DNA of 64,000 nt, taken from positions 2,356,001 to 2,420,000 of the forward strand of contig CBDBMH010000002.1 in the NCBI GenBank assembly GCA_965207275.1, read 5' to 3'. The translations under genes were made by a program, and so were the position numbers. The stretch comes from Bin22 sp965207275 (GTDB lineage Bacteria > Chloroflexota > Dehalococcoidia > Lucifugimonadales > UBA3495). Positions within the stretch are counted from its first letter, which is position 1, and every line of letters starts with the position of its first letter. The notes under the pieces were generated by a model. The model saw only the letters and a list, made by a program, of their open reading frames with translations, had not been told where the DNA came from and made no database searches. Shown piece by piece: positions 16,630 through 25,025 of the stretch.

Positions 16630-18390
16630 ATGGCGCAGGAAGGAAACTACAGGGTCATTCGCGAACGCAACGTCATGGTGCCTATGCGGGACGGCACCCT
16701 GCTGGCCACCGACGTGTTCCGACCGGACGCGCCAGGCCGCTTTCCGGTGCTGGTCAACCGGGGGCCCTATGGGAAGGACGATTACGTTGCCGCTCCTGAT
16801 CATTCGGTGTGGTTCTTTCCCACCCACGGCTACGTGGTATTGAGCCAGGACTGTCGGGCACGCTTCGAGTCCCAGGGCAACTACTACAATCCCCTGTTCC
16901 AGGAGGTCCAGGACGGCTACGACACGGTGGAGTGGGCCGCCCGCCAGCCCTGGAGCAATGGGCGGGTTGGCACCACCGGCCAGTCATACCTGGGCGCGAC
17001 ACAGTACACCATGGCCACCAACAACCCCTTGCCGCCGCATTTGCAGGTGATGGCGCCCGTCTCAGCCTCCTCCGACTTTCACCAAAGCTGGGTATACCAC
17101 ACGGGCGGAGCCATGGAATGGGGCTGGATGGTCCCCTACGCTATCCACAAGGGCCGCAATACCCTGCAGCGGTTGGGTCGCGACGACCTGCTGGCCCAGA
17201 TGGACGAATACGTACTGGAGCCGGGCAACTTTGGCCGCCCCTTAAGCGACGAATGGTTCCGCCACCTTCCTTTGCGTGATTGGATAGAACGTCTCAAGGA
17301 GACTGCCCCCTATTTCCAGGAATATTTTGACCAGGAACCGGACGGCCCCTACTGGTGGCAGCTGAATCTGATGCGCCACCGGGACGGCATCAAGATTCCC
17401 ATGTTCCACGTCAGTTCCTGGTACGATATCTTCCTGGAGGGAGCGCTGAACGCCTACCGGGGCATCACCGACCGGGGCGGCAGCGAACTGGCTCGCCAAA
17501 ACCAGAAACTGCTGGTCGGGCCCTGGGCCCATATCCGCCCCTACACCAGGGCCACCTCCGGCGACACGGGAGATATCGATTTCGGGCCCGACGCCGCCAT
17601 TGAACTGCACGACCACCTGCGCCGCTGGTTTGATTGCTGGCTCAAGGACAACGCCAATGGCATCATGAAGGAACCGCCCATCTACATTTTCGTGATGGGG
17701 GAGAACAAGTGGCGGTTTGAGAACGAGTGGCCCCTGGCGCGCACTCATTACACTCGATACTACCTCCACTCCCAGGGTTCCGCCAATAGCCGGGCCGGCG
17801 ATGGAGTCCTATCCACCATTCCGCCGGATGCTGAACCTCCCGACAGTTACATCTACGACCCCAGGGATCCGGCGCCCACCCTGCGAGGCAATACGCTGAT
17901 GATCCCCCACGGGGTGCAGGACCAGCGGCCCGTGGAGGACCGACCCGACGTGCTGGCCTATACCTCGGAACCACTGGACTCTGACCTGGAGCTGACCGGG
18001 CCCATAGTGGTCAAGCTTTATGCCGCCAGCAGCGCCATTGACACCGACTTTACCGCCAAGCTGGTGGACGTGCGCCCCGACGGGTACGCCCACAACCTGC
18101 AGGACGGAATAGTCCGGGCCCGTTACCGCACTTCGGGGCGGCATCCGTCCTTCATTGCGCCCGGCAAAGTGTACGAATACACCATCGACCTGTGGGCCAC
18201 CAGCCACGTCCTGAAGGCGGGACACCGGCTCCGGGTGGAGGTTTCCAGCAGCAACTTCCCGCGCTTCGACCGCAATCCCAATACGGGCGCGCCCCTGGGC
18301 GTGGACGACCGATTGGAGTCGGCGCGGCAGACCGTGCATCACAGTGAGGAGTATCCCTCCCACATAATCCTGCCGGTAATTCCAAGGTAG
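16630..18390 (+). CDS. CocE/NonD family hydrolase (X-Pro dipeptidyl-peptidase-like)
   Basis: From ATG 16630 it is 586 residues. The N-terminal alpha/beta-hydrolase domain has VMVPMRDGTLLATDVFRPDA, the YVVLSQDCRARFES strand and the nucleophile elbow GTTGQSYLGATQ. The acid and His lie further on (WYDIFLEGALNAY and GPWAHIRPY). The C-terminal jelly-roll reads VVKLYAASSAIDTDFTAKLV, ending in RLRVEVSSSNFPRFDRNPNT. The family hydrolyses esters or amides such as cocaine, glutaryl-7-ACA or X-Pro peptides. The frame runs back to 16471, but the promoter at 16594-16623 favours the internal start. Confidence 0.88.
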   Translation: MAQEGNYRVIRERNVMVPMRDGTLLATDVFRPDAPGRFPVLVNRGPYGKDDYVAAPDHSVWFFPTHGYVVLSQDCRARFESQGNYYNPLFQEVQDGYDTVEWAARQPWSNGRVGTTGQSYLGATQYTMATNNPLPPHLQVMAPVSASSDFHQSWVYHTGGAMEWGWMVPYAIHKGRNTLQRLGRDDLLAQMDEYVLEPGNFGRPLSDEWFRHLPLRDWIERLKETAPYFQEYFDQEPDGPYWWQLNLMRHRDGIKIPMFHVSSWYDIFLEGALNAYRGITDRGGSELARQNQKLLVGPWAHIRPYTRATSGDTGDIDFGPDAAIELHDHLRRWFDCWLKDNANGIMKEPPIYIFVMGENKWRFENEWPLARTHYTRYYLHSQGSANSRAGDGVLSTIPPDAEPPDSYIYDPRDPAPTLRGNTLMIPHGVQDQRPVEDRPDVLAYTSEPLDSDLELTGPIVVKLYAASSAIDTDFTAKLVDVRPDGYAHNLQDGIVRARYRTSGRHPSFIAPGKVYEYTIDLWATSHVLKAGHRLRVEVSSSNFPRFDRNPNTGAPLGVDDRLESARQTVHHSEEYPSHIILPVIPR

Positions 18391-18492
18391 CCTGGTTGTA
18401 AAGGGCCGCGTGAAGCCATTTCGACATTCATCTCCTCTTTCTGAGGGAGATGGGCCCGGGGTGAGCAGCCCCTGCACACGGAGGAAAGGCCA

Positions 18493-18951
18493 ATGACTAC
18501 GGGAGCCAGCATCTTCAGCCAAGGACAAAGGGACCTGATCACAGCGGTATTCAACCGGCTGGTACCCTCCCAGGACTCTTTCCCCGGAGCCGGCGATCTG
18601 GACGGAGCGCAGTTCGTGGAAAAGGCGGCGGCCAAGAACATCGTGCTGCGTCGCGCCTTTGGGGAAGGACTGGCCCAGATCGAAATCGCGGCATCACAGC
18701 GGGGCGATGATGGATTCGCGGCGCTGGCGCCGAAGGCCCAGGACGAGACCCTTCGCCAGGTAGAGCGGGAACGCCCGGACTTTTTCAGGGAATTGGTGCG
18801 GCAATGCTATAACTCTTACTACACCAACCCGGAGGTATTCGACCTGATAGGCTATTCCATGCCGGACCCGCAGGACTACCAACCGTTGCCTTTTGACGAA
18901 AGCCTGCTGGCTCCGGTAAAGCAACGAGGACAGATGTGGCGACCGGTTTAA
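18493..18951 (+). CDS. Gluconate 2-dehydrogenase subunit 3-like protein
   Basis: This 152-residue protein starts after GGAGGAAAGG. The helical pattern FSQGQRDLITAVFNRLVPSQ, then FPGAGDLDGAQFVEKAA, and later FFRELVRQCYNSYYTNPEVF with PQDYQPLPFDE match the small subunit of membrane-bound gluconate/GMC dehydrogenases. No Tat signal is seen, and no catalytic GMC flavoprotein or cytochrome c subunit is in the window. The protein may pair with a distant gene. It follows the CocE hydrolase by about 100 bases and precedes phoU by about 60. Confidence 0.75.
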   Translation: MTTGASIFSQGQRDLITAVFNRLVPSQDSFPGAGDLDGAQFVEKAAAKNIVLRRAFGEGLAQIEIAASQRGDDGFAALAPKAQDETLRQVERERPDFFRELVRQCYNSYYTNPEVFDLIGYSMPDPQDYQPLPFDESLLAPVKQRGQMWRPV

Positions 18952-19011
18952 CCCAGGGGCAACCGGATGCCGGACAGCACGGACCGAAATCGGCCGCCGG
19001 GAGATACACCA

Positions 19012-19677
19012 ATGATTAGAGCAGACCTGGACCGCCAAATAACCCACCTGCAGGAAGAAATAACCCTACTGGCCAACGTTGTTGACAAGGCCATCTATCG
19101 CTCGGTGGAGGCGCTGAAGGACCGGGACCTGGCCGAGTCCCAGGCCATCATCGACGGCGACGACTACATTGACCAGAAACGCTACGACATTGAAGAGCTG
19201 TGCGTTGACCTGATTGCCACCCGGCAGCCCATGGCCGGCGATTTGAGGGCCATCGTAGCCATGCTGCACATAGCGGTGGAACTGGAGCGGATGGGCGATT
19301 ATGCCGAAGGCATCGCCAAGATCAGCCTGCTGATGGGCGACGAGCCCCCTCTGAAGCCTCTGATAGACATTCCCCGCATGGCCAACAAGGCTGGGGAGAT
19401 GCTGCGGGACAGTATGGACTGTCTGGTAGAACGGGACCTGGAAAAGGCAGACAAGGTCATGGACGACGACGATGAGGTGGACGACCTGTACGATCAGGTG
19501 TACCGGGAGCTACTGCTGTTCATGATCCAGGACCCGCGCAGCATCCAGCGGGCCACCTACCTGCTATGGGCGGCCCACGACCTGGAGCGCATCGCCGACC
19601 GGGCCACCAACATCGCGGAACGGGTAATGTTCCTGGTGACGGGCCGGATGAGGAAGGAAAAGCGCAGCAAGTACTAA
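19012..19677 (+). CDS. phoU: Phosphate signalling complex protein PhoU
   Basis: ATG 19012 after GGGAG gives 221 residues, the standard PhoU length. Two three-helix bundles are visible, each with an acidic metal-binding motif: ELERMGDYAEGIAKI (about 88-102) and DLERIADRATNIAERVMF (about 190-207). PhoU links the Pst phosphate transporter to the PhoR kinase and represses the Pho regulon when phosphate is ample. No pst or phoBR genes are here, so it acts at a distance. A very strong terminator follows. Confidence 0.92.
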   Translation: MIRADLDRQITHLQEEITLLANVVDKAIYRSVEALKDRDLAESQAIIDGDDYIDQKRYDIEELCVDLIATRQPMAGDLRAIVAMLHIAVELERMGDYAEGIAKISLLMGDEPPLKPLIDIPRMANKAGEMLRDSMDCLVERDLEKADKVMDDDDEVDDLYDQVYRELLLFMIQDPRSIQRATYLLWAAHDLERIADRATNIAERVMFLVTGRMRKEKRSKY

Positions 19678-19716
19678 ACCTTTGTCCCTACCCGTATTTT
19701 GGGAACCACAAACAGG

Positions 19717-19753
19717 TCCGGGGCAGACTGGCAGTCTGCCCCGGATACTTTAT
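19717..19753 (+). terminator. Strong hairpin terminator after phoU
   Basis: A perfect 13-bp stem (19717-19729 with 19733-19745, arm TCCGGGGCAGACT) with a 3-base loop, followed by TACTTTATC. Confidence 0.75.
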
Positions 19754-19822
19754 CATCTCGGCCGCCAAACCTGCTGGAGCAGAGAATCCCCTCAATTCCT
19801 GGCGCCTGTCGTCAATTTCTCC

Positions 19823-19918
19823 CGTCATTCCGGCCCCCGAGCCGGAATCCCAATATTTGCGGAGAATGTTCCGACACTGGATGCTGGCGCTAGAATCCGG
19901 CTCAAGTCCGGAATGACG
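19823..19918. repeat. REP-like doublet with terminal inverted repeats
   Basis: CGTCATTCCGG...CCGGAATCC at 19823-19850 is repeated in inverse orientation at 19893-19918 (reading GAATCCGGCTCAAGTCCGGA then ATGACG). Each arm is itself a small hairpin. Related single arms occur at about 20982-21015 (CGTCATCCCGGAGGAGGCCG) and 31655-31680 (CGTCATCTCCGAGAAAGCGG). This is the layout of REP/BIME-type extragenic repeats, or of a short non-autonomous element. Confidence 0.6.
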
Positions 19919-19958
19919 ACAGATATCTACCACCCATCACTTCAAGGCGGTTGGTCCA

Positions 19959-20864
19959 CTAGGCTATCAGGGCCAGTTGCTGGCTTTGGCGAGGGGCGTT
20001 CAGCTCTCTGGGTGGGGTCACGGAGGGGAGCCGGTAACTTCGGCGGGCTTCGTCTACCGTGTCCAGGACGGACTCGGTGTATTCCCTGGTGGCGTAGGTG
20101 TTGCGGTAGAGGCGCTGGTACCCCGCCGTCAGGTGGGGATAGGACTCCCGGAGCATGGGCATGAACCACTCCCTGGAGCCGGGCTTCAGAAAGAGCAGGT
20201 TGGCCGACAGGAACTGGGCATGGTGACGAGCGGCCGCCTGAACGGTGGCGTTGATGGCCTCGGTGCTGTCGGAAATGCCGGGCAGCAGGGGCGCCATCAT
20301 CACACCCGCGGGGACTCCACTCTCCACCAGGAATTGCATGGCCTCCAGTCGGGCCTTAGCGTTGGGGGTGCCGGGTTCCGTCTGCTTCCAGACTACCTCG
20401 TCCACGCTACCTACGCTGAAGATAACCTGGGCATCGGCGGCGTGGTACAGCTCCAGTAAAACGTCCACGTCTCGCCGCGCCAGCACCCCCTTGGTGGTGA
20501 TGGAGGCGGGATTACGGAACTCGGTAAGGACCTGAATGAGTTGGCGAGTTAAGCGGTACTGGGCCTCGGCGGGTTCGTATGGGTCGGAGGCGGTCCCGAT
20601 GACCACCGGCTCACCTGTCCAGCGGGGCTTGCGCAGTTCATCCCGCAAGACCTGGGGCGCATTGATCTTGGCAAACACCCGCTGATCGAACTCATTGCCC
20701 GAATTCATTCCCCAGAACTCATGGGTAGGGCGCGCGTAGCAATAGCGGCAGGCGTGGCGGCATCCCCGATAGGGATTCAGGGTCCACCTGAAGGGATACC
20801 CGGGAACATCAATGCGGTTGAGCAGGGACTTGCAGGTTATTTCCTGTACCTCGGCCTGGGCCAT
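19959..20864 (-). CDS. SPL-like radical SAM protein (PA0069/Rv2578c type)
   Basis: ATG 20864 after GGAG gives 301 residues (a GTG at 20882 is an alternative). LNPYRGCRHACRYCYARPTH holds the CxxxCxxC cluster motif (about residues 35-41). EPVVIGTASDPYEPAEAQYR is the family's second signature, and ITTKGVLARRDVDVL follows. These proteins resemble spore photoproduct lyase and are annotated as probable DNA-lesion or nucleic-acid radical SAM enzymes; the true reaction is unknown. The promoter carries two LexA-like half-conserved operators, suggesting induction by DNA damage. It is convergent with phoU. Confidence 0.85.
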   Translation of the reverse strand: MAQAEVQEITCKSLLNRIDVPGYPFRWTLNPYRGCRHACRYCYARPTHEFWGMNSGNEFDQRVFAKINAPQVLRDELRKPRWTGEPVVIGTASDPYEPAEAQYRLTRQLIQVLTEFRNPASITTKGVLARRDVDVLLELYHAADAQVIFSVGSVDEVVWKQTEPGTPNAKARLEAMQFLVESGVPAGVMMAPLLPGISDSTEAINATVQAAARHHAQFLSANLLFLKPGSREWFMPMLRESYPHLTAGYQRLYRNTYATREYTESVLDTVDEARRSYRLPSVTPPRELNAPRQSQQLALIA

Positions 20865-20890
20865 CACGTCACTCCAGCACACAGAGTCTA

Positions 20891-20933
20891 GAACAAGTGT
20901 CCTAATGGTACAGATGTTCTAACACCCTGTCAA
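20891..20933 (-). promoter_or_regulatory. Promoter with two overlapping LexA-like operators
   Basis: Minus strand: TTGACA (20933-20928), 17 bases, TACCAT (20910-20905). Within the spacer lies GAAC-ATCT-GTAC (20919-20908); over the start of transcription lies GGAC-ACTT-GTTC (20902-20891). Each differs from GAAC-N4-GTTC by one base, and both are placed where a repressor would block the polymerase. Confidence 0.6.
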
Positions 20934-20939
20934 CCTTTG

Positions 20940-21298
20940 CAAACGGCGAGGCAGAGTTCCGTTTTAGGTAGCGTGGTTAATCGTCATCCCGGAGGAGGCC
21001 GGAATTCAGGAATCCTTGCCTTGCTGAATGGGGACTTCTCTAAGGCTCTTCCGTGCTCCGGCTTTCGCCCGGGTGCCGGACTGGGCTTTGGAATATACCT
21101 CCCAAACGAGGCGCTTTCCCCGACAATATCTCCGGGACTGGAATTCTATTGTCGCTTCGGCGTACGTTGCTTCTCCTCGACCCGTCCGGAAAAAGTGCGG
21201 CCCCCCGGTTTGCTCGCAGGGGAGGCATTCTCCGACCTGGAGCGCTGCGCTGGGAACCCCGCGTTTCGAGGCGCCCGGCCTGTGGCCTGCCAGTGCTG
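20940..21298. other. Intergenic stretch with a REP-like arm, no gene recognised
   Basis: About 360 bases. One CGTCATCCCGG repeat arm (from 20982) is present. Overlapping open frames exist on both strands but read as low-information Arg/Pro/Gly translations with no recognisable family. Confidence 0.4.
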
Positions 21299-21733
21299 CT
21301 ACGCCGGTTCCGCCACAAAGACAGGTATCTTCCTGGTAGTGCGCTGCTGGTATTCTTCGTAGGGCGGGTAGGCCTCCACCGCCAGGGCCCAGAGCCGGGC
21401 CCGCTCGTCGTCGTCCTCCACCTCCCGCACCCGCATGTCATATACGTCGGCCTCGTCCCTGACCTGGACGCTGGGGTCGGATCGCAGGTTGAACACCCAA
21501 ACGGGGTGCTTGGGCCTGCCCCCCTGGGAACCAACCAGCACGTAGTTGTTGCCGTCCTTAACCCGCATGAGTGGCGTCTTGCGGACAGCGCCGGTCTTGT
21601 TGCCCCGATTGGTTACTATGACCACGGGCAGGCCGGTGTCGCGCAGGGTGGTACCCTCGGCGCCATTGGTGCTTTCATATAGCTCCACCTGTTCTCGTAC
21701 CCAGTCCCTGGTTGAAGGTATATATTCGGCCAT
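21299..21733 (-). CDS. Deazaflavin (F420)-dependent nitroreductase family protein
   Basis: ATG 21733 behind GGAG gives 144 residues, typical of the Ddn/FDOR-A group. The pattern LPVVIVTNRGNKTGAVRKTP, LMRVKDGNNYVLVGSQGG and HPVWVFNLRSDPSVQV is diagnostic for this split-barrel fold, in which the basic residues hold the F420 phosphate/polyglutamate. Members reduce nitroimidazoles, quinones or other electrophiles with F420H2. It implies that the organism makes or uses F420, in agreement with the luciferase-like oxidoreductase at the left edge. Confidence 0.88.
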   Translation of the reverse strand: MAEYIPSTRDWVREQVELYESTNGAEGTTLRDTGLPVVIVTNRGNKTGAVRKTPLMRVKDGNNYVLVGSQGGRPKHPVWVFNLRSDPSVQVRDEADVYDMRVREVEDDDERARLWALAVEAYPPYEEYQQRTTRKIPVFVAEPA

Positions 21734-21862
21734 GTCTAATCTCCTCATAAGCTCAATTCGGTTGGAGGCCATGTTAGCACAAGTGTATAAGACCAGGTTT
21801 AAGACCAGTGAAGTTTGTTGCGCCCTTACCTTTCTTGGGTGCTTCGGCGCGTCCCTCGGTAA

Positions 21863-23326
21863 CTAACCCTGTTCGGGCCTTGGCCGGCCCCGCAGGGCGG
21901 AAATGCCCATGGCCAGCATCACCAGGCAGGACATTCCGATAAAGGTGTAGCGAAGACCCACGGTAAAGGCGTCACCCACCCCTTCCGCAGCGCCGGGCTG
22001 TACCGCCGCCAGGCTCGGCTCGTATCCCATGGAACCCATGGTTGCCGTTACGATGGCGGTGGCTACCGCAATGCTTACCACGTTACCAGCGTTGCGGATC
22101 AGGTTCAGGAAGGCCGAAATAACCCCGTAGCTCTCTCGCGCCACCGAACTCAAGACCGAGCTGGCGTTGGGCGAGAAGAACAACCCCATACCGCAACTTT
22201 GTAGAATCAGCCCGGGCAGCACCGCGCTGATCGTAGACTCAGCGGTCAGCCTGGAAAGCAGGAGCAGGCTCGCCGAAATAAGGGCCAGGCCGATTACCGT
22301 CAGCGCCCGCCATCCGTAGCGGTCGGAAAGACGTCCGCTCAACGGACCCAGGAAAAGCATGCACACGGCCCCCGGCACCAGGGCAAGGCCGGTCTGCGTA
22401 GGGCTGTAACCCAGGACGCCCTGCAGATAAAAGGGAGTCAGGAAGAATACCGCGATTCCACCCATAAAGGTCAGGAATGCGGCAGAAACCCCGCAGGAGA
22501 AGACCAGCGTTTTGAAATAGCGCAGGTCCAGCATTGGGTGGGGCGTTCGCAGCTCCCACCACACGAAGCCAGCCAGCACTATCACAAACCCGACCAGCCC
22601 ACCCACTATGGGAGCCGAAGTCCACCCGAACCGGTGGGCGTAGGTAACGCTCAACAACAGCAGCAGGAGCATGCCGGTGGACAGGGTTGCGCCCTGCCAG
22701 TCGAAACCCACTCTGCCGGCGCCCCGTTCCCCGGCCGGCCGGCCAGCTGATTCGTTGGTGAGTACGACCATTCCCAGGCCAATGGCCAGGGACATCATGG
22801 GGATATTCACCAGGAAGACGGCCCGCCAGCCGAACAGGTCCAGGAGGAATCCCCCAAGGGCGGGACCGACAATGGCGCCACTGCTTACCACGCCCATCAT
22901 TAGACCGATGGCCTTGCCGCGTTCGCTGGCGGGGAAGGATGCCGCGATAATGGCCATGCCGGTCCCCTGGGTCATGGCTGCGCCAGCCCCCTGAATGACC
23001 CGGGACCCGATCAGCAGGCCCAGGTCGGCCGACAGTCCCGCGGCTATGGCGAACAGCGCGAACACCAGAGAGCCGATAATGTAGACTTTTTTCAGGCCTA
23101 TGATGTCGGACAGGCGGCCCATGGGGAGCAACAGCGCGCTGATGGTCAGGGTGTAGCTGATAACCACCCACTGGACAGTAGGTATATCGCTGTTGAAATG
23201 CCTGGCCACCGGGTGCAGCGCAACGTTGACGCTAACCTGGTCGGCCACCGACGCAAAGGTGCCGATGGCGATGGCCATGAAGGCCCACCACTTGTAGTTT
23301 GTGCCTTGCCGGACGGCCGTAATCAT
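21863..23326 (-). CDS. MFS transporter, DHA2 (14-TM) drug exporter
   Basis: ATG 23326 after AGGAAG gives 487 residues. The helix 2-3 loop GRLSDIIGLKKVYIIGS, the helix 5 antiporter motif GAIVGPALGGFLLDLFGWRA and about 14 hydrophobic spans mark an EmrB/QacA-type multidrug-proton antiporter. A third MFS gene lies upstream on the same strand, 124 bases away; the two are distant relatives (DHA2 versus MFS_3). Confidence 0.88.
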   Translation of the reverse strand: MITAVRQGTNYKWWAFMAIAIGTFASVADQVSVNVALHPVARHFNSDIPTVQWVVISYTLTISALLLPMGRLSDIIGLKKVYIIGSLVFALFAIAAGLSADLGLLIGSRVIQGAGAAMTQGTGMAIIAASFPASERGKAIGLMMGVVSSGAIVGPALGGFLLDLFGWRAVFLVNIPMMSLAIGLGMVVLTNESAGRPAGERGAGRVGFDWQGATLSTGMLLLLLLSVTYAHRFGWTSAPIVGGLVGFVIVLAGFVWWELRTPHPMLDLRYFKTLVFSCGVSAAFLTFMGGIAVFFLTPFYLQGVLGYSPTQTGLALVPGAVCMLFLGPLSGRLSDRYGWRALTVIGLALISASLLLLSRLTAESTISAVLPGLILQSCGMGLFFSPNASSVLSSVARESYGVISAFLNLIRNAGNVVSIAVATAIVTATMGSMGYEPSLAAVQPGAAEGVGDAFTVGLRYTFIGMSCLVMLAMGISALRGRPRPEQG

Positions 23327-23450
23327 TGAACTTCCTATCACGAATTTGGCCTTCCTAAAATCACCGGTTAGGATGTGTTTGTATCGCGGGCGAAGACGGG
23401 TAAGGGCCGCCCATTACGCCGGAATAGCTGGGACCGCTGAAGTTGGGATC

Positions 23451-24758
23451 CTAGTCCAGCCGCCTGGTGCTTTCGAAAAAGAAGGCCTGCACCACCGCGA
23501 AAAAAAGTGAGGCCGCCGCCAGGATGGTGAACACCCAGGGAGGATTCCACAACTCGATGCACAGGCCGATCAGCATAGTTGCCAGAGGCGTGATGCCGTG
23601 GTCCAGCATATAAATGCTCATTACCCGACTGCGGAAGGTGTCGGGGACCACTGTCTGGATCAATGTGCCGTTGGCCACCCGGAAAACGTACTGGCTGAAG
23701 CCCAGCCCGGTCAGCATGGCAAAGGAGACCCACAGCCACTGGGACTGGGCAAAGAGCAGGATAAAGGCGCAGCCCGTAATAAGGCCCGCAAATACGGCCA
23801 GCCCCTTGCGGGTCACATAGCCAATCCCGGCTATGAACAAAGCCGCGGCTACTCCGCCAAGACCCACCGCTGACGCCAGGGCTCCACCTGCGCCAATTTC
23901 CCGCCCCAGAATGTCTACCGTAAACACGGGCAGGAAGAAAATTACCGGCTGAAACAGTAGATTGGGAATCAACGACATTACTATGAGCTGCAGTATGCTC
24001 TTTTCTTTCTTGACGTACCGCAGGCCAGTTACCAGGCTGGAAAATGCGGAGCCGTGGCTGCCGCTCGCTTGCTCGGTGCGGTAGGGCAGCTTGACGGGAA
24101 TGAGCAGCAGTACGATGACAACGTAAAGCACTGCCTCTACGAAAAAGTTCCACTTGAATCCCAGGGTGGCTACCATCAGGGCGCCCATGGCCGGCGCGAT
24201 TATACGGGTGCTGGGATAGACCATCCCGTTCAGGGCGAAGGCGCTGGTCATAGCCTCCCGGGGCACGGTGTTTGCCACCATAGCCTGCCGTACCGGCTGA
24301 ATTATGGTATGCGCAATACCGGCGATGGTCATGTAGACGAAGGGATGCCACCATTGCAGGGGACCGGATATTTCCTCGGCGTCCAGATCTGTGACAATTA
24401 CCAGGGCGGCAAAGGCGGCTGCCGTCACGGCCATGACCGACTGAGTCACCATTACCAGCTTGCGGCGGTCAACCCGATCACCCAGCACACCGGCCCACGG
24501 CCCGATCAGCAACACCGGCAGGGTGCGTATGCCCACTACCGTGCCGGTAAGCAGCGCATTGCCGTCGGTCAAGTGGTGGACCAGCCAGCCGATGGTGAAT
24601 AGTTGTAGCCACTGGGCGCCAATTGCTACGAAATTTCCGGCCCATACAAACCGGAAATCCCTGTAGAGCTTGGCGGTGGAGATGGCGTCGAGCCCGGCTA
24701 TTCTTCTGCGACGGGGGCTTTCTGCAGTGGCTTCCGACCGGGGGGAATTAGTCGCCAT
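23451..24758 (-). CDS. MFS transporter, enterobactin-exporter-like (MFS_3)
   Basis: This 435-residue, 12-TM protein has WAGNFVAIGAQWLQLFTIGW in helix 1, GTVVGIRTLPVLLIGPWAGV then LGDRVDRRKLVM at the helix 2-3 loop, and ALNGMVYPSTRIIAPAMGAL in helix 5, all typical of the EntS/MFS_3 group. Such proteins export siderophores or antibiotics, but the substrate is not predictable. No ribosome site precedes the ATG, so the transcript may be leaderless. Confidence 0.85.
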   Translation of the reverse strand: MATNSPRSEATAESPRRRRIAGLDAISTAKLYRDFRFVWAGNFVAIGAQWLQLFTIGWLVHHLTDGNALLTGTVVGIRTLPVLLIGPWAGVLGDRVDRRKLVMVTQSVMAVTAAAFAALVIVTDLDAEEISGPLQWWHPFVYMTIAGIAHTIIQPVRQAMVANTVPREAMTSAFALNGMVYPSTRIIAPAMGALMVATLGFKWNFFVEAVLYVVIVLLLIPVKLPYRTEQASGSHGSAFSSLVTGLRYVKKEKSILQLIVMSLIPNLLFQPVIFFLPVFTVDILGREIGAGGALASAVGLGGVAAALFIAGIGYVTRKGLAVFAGLITGCAFILLFAQSQWLWVSFAMLTGLGFSQYVFRVANGTLIQTVVPDTFRSRVMSIYMLDHGITPLATMLIGLCIELWNPPWVFTILAAASLFFAVVQAFFFESTRRLD

Positions 24759-25025
24759 GTAAGCTGTGGTTGAGCAAAGGGGGCCAACCTGTCCTTCGGA
24801 ACTGGAAACAACCTATGGATATTAGCACAAACGGGAAGGAGTTTCATTGGCGGGCAACTGGTCAGCGGGGCAACCGCATTCTCTCGCCCAAGCCGACTTT
24901 CGGGACTCCGACGAGGGATGCTAAACCATGCGCCAGGATCGAGGTTGCTTCCTCCGTGGGAAGGACGGTGTTTACCCAATATCAGGATGCTATTGCATTG
25001 GTGTAGGGACTTCTCCAGAGATTCG

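Noticed and set aside
21040..21534. Minus-strand gene overlapping the F420 nitroreductase
   Set aside because: It is in a different frame over a well-supported gene and gives a low-complexity Arg/Pro/Ser translation.
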